A stretch of DNA of 6,445 nt from FEN-1099 sp964511015 (GTDB lineage Bacteria > Lernaellota > Lernaellaia > Lernaellales > Lernaellaceae), in the NCBI GenBank assembly GCA_964511015.1, contig CAZEDX010000140.1:1-6445 (forward strand), read 5' to 3'. Position numbers and translations under genes: made by a program. The notes beneath the pieces were generated by a model. It was not told the DNA's origin and did not search any database. It was given only the letters and a program-made list of their open reading frames with translations. This document shows, in pieces, positions 1 through 6,445 of the stretch (its first letter is position 1; each line of letters starts with the position of its first letter).

Positions 1-54
1 AATCGTTCCCACGTTCACGTGCGGCTTCGTACGCTCGAACTTCGCCTTAGCCAT
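1..54 (-). CDS. tuf: Elongation factor Tu, N-terminal 18 codons (cut by window edge)
   Basis: EF-Tu is the GTPase that carries aminoacyl-tRNA to the ribosomal A site. Only the first 18 residues are visible, reading MAKAKFERTKPHVNVGTI from the ATG at 54-52. This is the near-invariant EF-Tu amino terminus; the segment leads into the beta strand just before the P-loop, which lies outside the window. The start is secure because a strong Shine-Dalgarno sequence sits five bases upstream and the family begins at this point. It lies 43 nt after the fusA stop on the same strand, its standard place in the str operon, so co-transcription is likely. Many genomes carry a second tuf copy, so whether this one is tufA or tufB cannot be told here. 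Confidence 0.96.
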   Translation of the reverse strand, partial: MAKAKFERTKPHVNVGTI

Positions 55-59
55 TTCTT

Positions 60-66
60 CTCCTCC
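60..66 (-). promoter_or_regulatory. Shine-Dalgarno sequence of tuf
   Basis: The coding strand reads GGAGGAG followed by AAGAA and then the ATG of tuf. This is close to the full anti-Shine-Dalgarno complement with a five-base spacer, in keeping with the very high translation expected for EF-Tu. Confidence 0.85.
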
Positions 67-69
67 CGC

Positions 70-81
70 GCCCTTCCGGGC
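70..81 (-). other. Small hairpin in the fusA-tuf spacer
   Basis: The coding strand reads GCCCGGAAGGGC, a four-base-pair GC stem closed by a GGAA (GNRA-type) tetraloop. It sits just upstream of the tuf Shine-Dalgarno sequence with no U-tract, so it is not a terminator. It may be chance in a GC-rich spacer; the 43-nt spacer holds nothing else I can support. Confidence 0.3.
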
Positions 82-97
82 TGTCGGATTCGAGTGG

Positions 98-2191
98 TCA
101 GTAACCTCTCACTTTGTGTACGATCTCGTCCTGAATCTGAGACGGGACCGCTTCATATCGCGCGAACTGCATGGTGTAGGTCGCGCGTCCTTGTGTCTGT
201 GACCGCAAATCGGTCGAGTAACCGAACATGGACGCTAAGGGCACCTGCGCGTCGATCACCTGGACGTCGCGTCTCCGTTGCATGCCGATGATGTGGCCGC
301 GACGCGCGTTGAGATCGCCGATCACGTCGCCGACGAATTCGTCGGGAGTGACAATCTCCAGCGCCATCACCGGTTCCAACAACACCGGACCGGCTTGCCG
401 CAACGCTTTGCCTATCGCCAACGAGGCCGCGACCTTGAAGTCCATCGCTTCGGAATCGACTTCGTGGAACGCGCCACCTATCAGCGAAACCCGGAGGTCC
501 TGGACCGGGTAACCCGCCAGGGCTCCCACTGTCAGGGCATCGCGCACGCCTTCTTCCACCAGAGCCACAAACTCGCGCGGCACGTCGTGGTGCGAGGCGC
601 GGTTCTCGAAGAGCACCCCGCCACCCGGACCGAGCGGCGTCAGCGTCAACTTCACCTTGGCGAAGTGGCCGCGATTGCCCAGTTGCCGCTGGTAGGTCTC
701 TTCGATCGTGTACTCGGCACTGATGGTTTCTTTGTAGGCCACCTGGGGTTTACCGACGTTTGCGTTGACACCGAATTCGCGGGTCAAGCGGTCGGTAATG
801 ATCTCCAGGTGCAATTCGCCCATGCCGGAAATGATCGTTTGGCCGGTGTCCGGATCGGTTTTGAGGTGGAAACTCGGGTCTTCCATCTCCAACCGCCCCA
901 GCGCCTCAGTCAGTTTCTCCTGGTCGGCCTGGCTGCGCGGTTCGATCGCGATGTGAATCACCGGATCGGGCAGGTCCAGGCCTTCCAGAATGATCGGCCG
1001 GTGCGCCACCGAGAGCGAGTCGCCTGTGGTCACCGAGCGTAATCCAACTGCTGCCACAATGTCCCCCGCCGCCGCGCTCTTGATCTCTTCACGCTTGTTG
1101 GCGTGCATCTTGAGCAGCTTGCCAATGCGTTCCTTTTTGTTCTTCGTGACGTTGAAGACCATATCACCAGTCTCTAGCCGCCCCGAATAGATGCGTAGGA
1201 ACGCGAGTTGGCCGACGTACGGGTCGATCAACAACTTGAAGGCCAGCGCCGCAAGCGGTTCGGCCGGATCGGCCTTGCGCGTTTCCTTTTCCTGGTTTTT
1301 GGGGTTGACCCCTTCAACCGGCGGAATGTCTAGCGGACTGGGCAGGTAATCGACCACGGCGTCCAGCAGCGGCTGCACTCCCTTGTTGCGGAAGGCCGCA
1401 CCGCACAGCGTCGGGACCAACTGCAACTTGACCGTAGCCTGACGAATGGCAGCGCGCAGCAGTGTTTCAGAAATATCACCTTCGCTGAGATAGAGGCTCA
1501 TCACCTCATCGTTCACGTCGGCAAGCTTTTCCAGCATCTGGATGCGCCAATGTTCGGCAGATTGTAAAAGATCGGTCGGGATCGGTTCTTCGCGGAACCG
1601 AGCACCCAGGGTTTCCTCGTCCCACCGGATCGCTTTCATGCCCAGCAAGTCGATGACGCCGGCGAAATCCGCCTCGGCACCGATCGGCAACTGCAGCACC
1701 AGGGGCTGCGCGCCGAGCCGGTCTTTCATCATCTCGACAGCCCGGAAGAAGTCAGCACCCGTCCGGTCCATCTTGTTGACAAAAGCGATCTTGGGCACGC
1801 GGAACTTTTCCGACTGGCGCCAGACCGTCTCGGACTGGGGCTCGACTCCGCCGACCCCACAGAAGACCGCCACCGCGCCGTCGAGCACTCTCAGGGACCG
1901 TTCGACTTCCATCGTGAAGTCGACGTGCCCTGGCGTGTCCAGGATGTTGATTCGATGATCGCGCCAGAAGCAGGTTGTCGCCGCGGTCGTAATCGTGATC
2001 CCGCGCTCCTGTTCCTGCTCCATGTAGTCCATCTGGGTGGTGCCTTCGTCTACCTCACCCAGTTTGTAGGTGATCCCCGTATAGTAAAGGATACGCTCAG
2101 TCGTGGTCGTTTTGCCTGCGTCGATATGCGCCATAATCCCGATGTTTCGGGTGCGCTCTAACGCTTGGGGCTTCGCACTTTCTTTCGCCAC
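98..2191 (-). CDS. fusA: Elongation factor G, 697 aa, with unusual domain IV tip
   Basis: EF-G is the ribosomal GTPase that moves tRNAs and mRNA after peptide bond formation and, with RRF, recycles ribosomes. All G motifs are present: P-loop AHIDAGKT (residues 21-28), switch I RGITIT (63-68), DTPGH (85-89, with catalytic-type His89) and NKMD (139-142). Domains II to V follow, with SGMGELHLEI in domain III and GDVIGDLNARRG and FGYSTDLRS in domain V. The length is normal for the family. I start at the GTG at 2191-2189, because it has an AGAGGAG ten bases upstream and gives the usual short lead before RNIGIMAHIDAG; a longer frame exists from a TTG at 2230 but has no ribosome site. Oddity: the domain IV loop usually reading GGRGQYGHV is GNRGHFAKV (505-513), while the second tip histidine (His576 in FHEVDS) is kept. 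As the EF-G of the str operon it is probably the main translocase, though a recycling-specialised paralogue cannot be excluded. Confidence 0.95.
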   Translation of the reverse strand: MAKESAKPQALERTRNIGIMAHIDAGKTTTTERILYYTGITYKLGEVDEGTTQMDYMEQEQERGITITTAATTCFWRDHRINILDTPGHVDFTMEVERSLRVLDGAVAVFCGVGGVEPQSETVWRQSEKFRVPKIAFVNKMDRTGADFFRAVEMMKDRLGAQPLVLQLPIGAEADFAGVIDLLGMKAIRWDEETLGARFREEPIPTDLLQSAEHWRIQMLEKLADVNDEVMSLYLSEGDISETLLRAAIRQATVKLQLVPTLCGAAFRNKGVQPLLDAVVDYLPSPLDIPPVEGVNPKNQEKETRKADPAEPLAALAFKLLIDPYVGQLAFLRIYSGRLETGDMVFNVTKNKKERIGKLLKMHANKREEIKSAAAGDIVAAVGLRSVTTGDSLSVAHRPIILEGLDLPDPVIHIAIEPRSQADQEKLTEALGRLEMEDPSFHLKTDPDTGQTIISGMGELHLEIITDRLTREFGVNANVGKPQVAYKETISAEYTIEETYQRQLGNRGHFAKVKLTLTPLGPGGGVLFENRASHHDVPREFVALVEEGVRDALTVGALAGYPVQDLRVSLIGGAFHEVDSEAMDFKVAASLAIGKALRQAGPVLLEPVMALEIVTPDEFVGDVIGDLNARRGHIIGMQRRRDVQVIDAQVPLASMFGYSTDLRSQTQGRATYTMQFARYEAVPSQIQDEIVHKVRGY

Positions 2192-2201
2192 GATCTGCGG
2201 G

Positions 2202-2208
2202 CTCCTCT
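2202..2208 (-). promoter_or_regulatory. Shine-Dalgarno sequence that fixes the fusA GTG start
   Basis: The coding strand has AGAGGAG ending ten bases before the GTG at 2191. No comparable purine run precedes the alternative upstream TTG (2230) or GTG (2227) codons, so this site decides the start. The spacing is slightly long. Confidence 0.7.
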
Positions 2209-2248
2209 GGGGTCGCCTAGCGATCACCAATCGTCATTTGCGACCTGA

Positions 2249-2274
2249 AAAAGAGCAATCGAAAAGACCAATCG
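2249..2274 (-). repeat. 13-nt imperfect tandem repeat with T-tracts
   Basis: Two adjacent 13-nt units on the coding strand, CGATTGGTCTTTT (2274-2262) and CGATTGCTCTTTT (2261-2249), match at 12 of 13 positions. Each ends in a run of T. A further CGATTGG lies at 2233-2227. The duplication gives the candidate attenuator hairpin upstream of it two successive U-tracts. Confidence 0.75.
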
Positions 2275-2295
2275 ACCACGGTGTGTCGATCGGCC
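2262..2295 (-). terminator. Candidate intrinsic terminator or attenuator before fusA
   Basis: On the coding strand the arms GGCCGATCGAC (2295-2285) and GTCGATTGGTC (2276-2266) form an 11-bp stem with two G-U pairs and an eight-base loop. TTTT follows at once (2265-2262), with a second T-run at 2252-2248. The stem is only moderately GC-rich and the first U-tract is short, so full termination is unlikely, and the essential fusA and tuf lie downstream. Partial termination or regulated read-through is the more sensible reading. Confidence 0.4.
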
Positions 2296-2314
2296 CGTTC
2301 GCGAATCACCGATC
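2288..2314 (-). promoter_or_regulatory. Competing hairpin overlapping the attenuator stem
   Basis: GATCGG (2314-2309) can pair with CCGATC (2293-2288) over a 15-base loop that holds the palindrome TTCGCGAA. The second arm is also part of the 5' arm of the terminator-like stem at 2266-2295, so the two hairpins exclude each other. This is the geometry of an antiterminator, but the stem is only six base pairs and no ligand or protein site is recognised. Confidence 0.3.
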
Positions 2315-2348
2315 CGGGGAGAACCCGTCAGGGAAGACAATTCCTGCT

Positions 2349-2380
2349 CCGACTCCGGCTGATTGCCGATCGCCGGTCGG
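2349..2380 (-). other. Nine-bp bulged hairpin in the rpsG-fusA spacer
   Basis: On the coding strand CCGACCGGC (2380-2372) pairs with GCCGGAGTCGG (2359-2349), giving nine base pairs with a two-base GA bulge and a 12-base loop. It is among the more stable potential structures in the spacer. It shares three bases with the hairpin at 2378-2400, so the two cannot both form completely. Confidence 0.4.
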
Positions 2381-2400
2381 GCGCATGACAAGCGCGCCCG
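2378..2400 (-). other. Seven-bp GC hairpin in the rpsG-fusA spacer
   Basis: CGGGCGC (2400-2394) and GCGCCCG (2384-2378) form a perfect seven-base-pair stem with a nine-base loop on the coding strand. There is no U-tract after it. Confidence 0.4.
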
Positions 2401-2444
2401 GAACCGCTGGATATTTCCCGGGAGGTTCCCCTGCCCTGGCCCCG

Positions 2445-2464
2445 CCGCGCGCCGAAGCCCGCGG
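2445..2464 (-). other. UUCG-capped hairpin, second in the spacer
   Basis: The coding strand has CCGCG pairing with CGCGG around a G-G mismatch and an inner GC/GC step closed by a cUUCGg tetraloop. The cUUCGg loop is exceptionally stable in RNA and appears only on the coding strand, which favours folding of the sense transcript. Confidence 0.45.
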
Positions 2465-2485
2465 AGGGCTGGGTTTTGCCTGTGA

Positions 2486-2507
2486 GCCGGCAGCCGAAGC
2501 TGTCGGC
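2486..2507 (-). other. UUCG-capped hairpin after rpsG
   Basis: GCCGACAGC (2507-2499) and GCTGCCGGC (2494-2486) form a nine-base-pair stem with one A-C mismatch, capped by cUUCGg, about 58 nt after the rpsG stop. The downstream bases are not T-rich, so it is not a standard intrinsic terminator. It could protect the 3' end of a processed rpoC-rpsL-rpsG transcript from exonucleases; that is inference. Confidence 0.5.
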
Positions 2508-2564
2508 CACAAGACGCCTGCTTTCAAAGACAAACCGGCGACCCCGTGGCCGCCGACAAACAAA

Positions 2565-3035
2565 CTACCAACGATAGTGGGCGTAGGCCTTGTTGGCTTC
2601 CGCCATCTTGTGCGTATCTTCGCGCTTCTTCACCGACGAGCCGCGGTTGTTGGCTGCATCGATCAATTCGCCGGCGAGCTTTTCGACCATCGACTTTTCC
2701 GCGCGGGCGCGGGCGTAAGTAATGATCCAACGCATGGCCAGCGCGTTGCGCCTTTCGGCGCGGACTTCCACCGGCACCTGGTAGGTCGAACCGCCGACGC
2801 GACGGCTTTTAACTTCGACCATCGGCTTCACGTTGTCCATCGCTTGACGGAACACCTTGATCGGTTCTTCCTTGGTGCGTTCCTGAATGAGATCCAACGC
2901 GCCGTACACGATCTGCTCGGCGGTGCTTTTCTTGCCGGCCAGCATGATCGCATTCACGAACTTGGTGAGCACCTGATCGCCAAAACGCGGGTCTGGCGTG
3001 ATCTCTCGCTTGTTGATTTCGCGTTTACGCGGCAT
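2565..3035 (-). CDS. rpsG: 30S ribosomal protein S7, 156 aa
   Basis: S7 binds the 3' major domain of 16S rRNA, starts assembly of the 30S head and lines the E site next to the tRNA and mRNA path. The protein is 156 residues long, like the E. coli protein, and matches it from MPRKRE to the final HYRW. Recognisable blocks are PDPRFGD (14-20), KFVNAIMLAGKKSTAE (25-40), the beta-hairpin VEVKSRRVGGSTYQVPVEV (73-91), RRNALAMRWI (95-104) and KKREDTHKMAEANKA near the end. The ATG at 3035-3033 has GAGGGA six to eleven bases upstream. It lies only 15 nt after the rpsL stop, so translation is probably coupled. In E. coli S7 represses its own operon by binding the longer rpsL-rpsG spacer; that spacer is too short here to hold the same site. 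Confidence 0.98.
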   Translation of the reverse strand: MPRKREINKREITPDPRFGDQVLTKFVNAIMLAGKKSTAEQIVYGALDLIQERTKEEPIKVFRQAMDNVKPMVEVKSRRVGGSTYQVPVEVRAERRNALAMRWIITYARARAEKSMVEKLAGELIDAANNRGSSVKKREDTHKMAEANKAYAHYRW

Positions 3036-3038
3036 AGT

Positions 3039-3044
3039 TCCCTC
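3039..3044 (-). promoter_or_regulatory. Shine-Dalgarno sequence of rpsG
   Basis: GAGGGA on the coding strand sits within the 15-nt rpsL-rpsG spacer, with its GAGG core five bases before the ATG. The rpsL stop (TAA, 3053-3051) is directly upstream, so ribosomes ending on rpsL could re-initiate here. Confidence 0.75.
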
Positions 3045-3050
3045 GGTTCC

Positions 3051-3422
3051 TTACTTCGGACGCTTGGCGCCGTACTTGCTACGGCTGCGACGGCGCGCCT
3101 CGACGCCCGTGGCATCCAACGTGCCGCGGATGACGTGGTAACGAACGCCCGGCAGATCCTTCACACGGCCCCCGCGGATCAGCACCACGCTGTGTTCCTG
3201 CAAGCTGTGGCCTTCACCCGGGATGTAACCGGTCACTTCAATTCCATTGACCAAACGAATACGCGCCACCTTCCGCAACGCGGAGTTCGGCTTTTTGGGA
3301 GTGGTGGTGTACACACGCGTACACACCCCGCGCTTCTGCGGACAGCTTTTGAGGGCTGGCGCGGCGGTCTTTACCTTCAGGGCCGAGCGCCCCTTGCGAA
3401 TCAATTGGTTGATCGTCGGCAT
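3051..3422 (-). CDS. rpsL: 30S ribosomal protein S12, 123 aa
   Basis: S12 lies at the decoding centre of the 30S subunit, contacts helices 18, 27 and 44 of 16S rRNA and controls decoding accuracy. The sequence is typical from MPTINQLIRKGR to SKYGAKRPK, with conserved blocks CPQKRGVCTRVYTTTPKKPN (27-46), GEGHSLQEHSVVLIRGGR (69-86) and VKDLPGVRYH (87-96). Lys43 and Lys88, the positions where substitutions give streptomycin resistance in other bacteria, are both lysine, so the target looks streptomycin-sensitive. Asp89 is the residue that RimO methylthiolates in E. coli. The ATG at 3422-3420 follows an AAGGA by five bases. It comes 81 nt after rpoC, with a hairpin and a possible promoter in between; no L7Ae-type gene (ybxF) is present between rpoC and rpsL, unlike in Bacillus subtilis. 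Confidence 0.98.
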   Translation of the reverse strand: MPTINQLIRKGRSALKVKTAAPALKSCPQKRGVCTRVYTTTPKKPNSALRKVARIRLVNGIEVTGYIPGEGHSLQEHSVVLIRGGRVKDLPGVRYHVIRGTLDATGVEARRRSRSKYGAKRPK

Positions 3423-3427
3423 GGCGT

Positions 3428-3432
3428 TCCTT
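3428..3432 (-). promoter_or_regulatory. Shine-Dalgarno sequence of rpsL
   Basis: The coding strand reads AAGGA, five bases before the rpsL ATG, inside the purine-rich run GGAGAGAAGGAA. Confidence 0.75.
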
Positions 3433-3453
3433 CTCTCCGCGTCCTCGTATCCT

Positions 3454-3480
3454 GAGGAGATGGAAATAATCTATCTCCTC
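3454..3480 (-). promoter_or_regulatory. Perfect 8-bp hairpin in the rpsL leader
   Basis: GAGGAGAT (3480-3473) and ATCTCCTC (3461-3454) form an uninterrupted eight-base-pair stem with an 11-base A/T-rich loop, 31 nt upstream of the rpsL start. There is no U-tract, so it is not a terminator. The 5' arm itself looks like a Shine-Dalgarno sequence, but no start codon follows at a useful distance. It could be a processing site between rpoC and rpsL or part of a translational control leader. Confidence 0.5.
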
Positions 3481-3503
3481 CTCGAAAGAGGGGCAGAGAA
3501 GTA

Positions 3504-6445
<2,942 letters not shown>

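Larger units (their letters stand above)
2192..2564 (-). other. Long structured rpsG-fusA spacer (373 nt), no gene seen
   Basis: This spacer is far longer than the others in the window (15, 43 and 81 nt). On the coding strand its first part (about 2510-2349) is GC-rich and can form a run of hairpins: 2486-2507, 2445-2464, an arm pair 2400-2405 with 2424-2429, 2378-2400 and 2349-2380. Its second part (about 2315-2240) is richer in T and holds two competing hairpins and two T-tracts. I find no tRNA, no convincing sigma-70 promoter and no protein gene. An 85-codon frame across it starts at a TTG without a ribosome site and has low-complexity Ala/Gly/Pro/Arg composition. It is most simply an mRNA leader for fusA-tuf or a site of transcript processing or attenuation. 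This is inference from structure only. Confidence 0.5.

Noticed and set aside
278..1042. A 254-codon plus-strand open frame inside fusA
   Set aside because: It is antisense to conserved EF-G domains II to V and has the composition of a reverse-frame shadow, with no start signals.
2192..2230. N-terminal extension of EF-G by 13 residues from a TTG at 2230
   Set aside because: The extension (VIARRPQRSPQI) has no counterpart in EF-G, would cover the Shine-Dalgarno sequence, and lacks its own. The GTG at 2191 is the better start.
2192..2300. A sigma-70 promoter directly upstream of fusA
   Set aside because: TTGGTC and TTGCTC could serve as weak -35 boxes, but I see no -10-like hexamer at proper spacing, so I do not report one.
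2306..2563. An 85-codon minus-strand frame filling the rpsG-fusA gap
   Set aside because: It has the right strand and place for a small operon gene, but it would start at a TTG two bases after the rpsG stop with no Shine-Dalgarno sequence. It is low-complexity and its codons run through the hairpin arms, so a non-coding structured spacer fits better.
2103..3455. A 450-codon plus-strand open frame across fusA, the gap, rpsG and rpsL
   Set aside because: It runs antisense to three secure genes and its sequence shows no family resemblance. The open frame follows from the codon bias of the minus-strand genes plus a GC-rich gap with few stops.

Overview
The window holds five genes, all on the minus strand, so transcription runs from high to low coordinates: rpoC (3' part, cut by the right edge), rpsL, rpsG, fusA and the first 18 codons of tuf (cut by the left edge). 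This is the conserved bacterial rpoBC-str arrangement: RNA polymerase beta-prime, ribosomal proteins S12 and S7, elongation factor G, elongation factor Tu. It is core chromosome. I see no mobile element, CRISPR array, tRNA or rRNA, and no credible gene on the plus strand.

Organism: a bacterium with moderately high GC and a Gram-negative-type RNA polymerase. RpoC carries a large insertion inside its trigger loop (SI3) that can be followed along the Escherichia coli protein almost to the end. The EF-G GTPase domain resembles those I recall from Deltaproteobacteria and related phyla. I cannot name a genus. The long plus-strand open frames are antisense shadows expected in GC-rich coding DNA.

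Layout from promoter-distal left to right: tuf start (1-54), 43-nt spacer, fusA (98-2191, GTG start), an unusually long 373-nt gap, rpsG (2565-3035), a 15-nt spacer, rpsL (3051-3422), an 81-nt spacer, and rpoC (3504 to the right edge). Every gene start has a Shine-Dalgarno sequence.

The genes supply the transcription and translation machinery: RpoC is the catalytic subunit of RNA polymerase, S12 and S7 build the decoding centre and the 30S head, EF-G drives translocation, and EF-Tu delivers aminoacyl-tRNA. The less ordinary content is: (1) the rpsG-fusA gap, which on the coding strand can form several GC-rich hairpins, two with cUUCGg loops, then a hairpin followed by U-tracts that overlaps a competing hairpin, which looks like an attenuator; (2) an EF-G whose domain IV lacks the usual GGRGQYGH decoding-centre loop; (3) a candidate promoter with a perfect TTGACA embedded in the last codons of rpoC, followed by an 8-bp hairpin ahead of rpsL. 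I find no clear new multi-gene system; the regulatory ideas are inferences from sequence alone.
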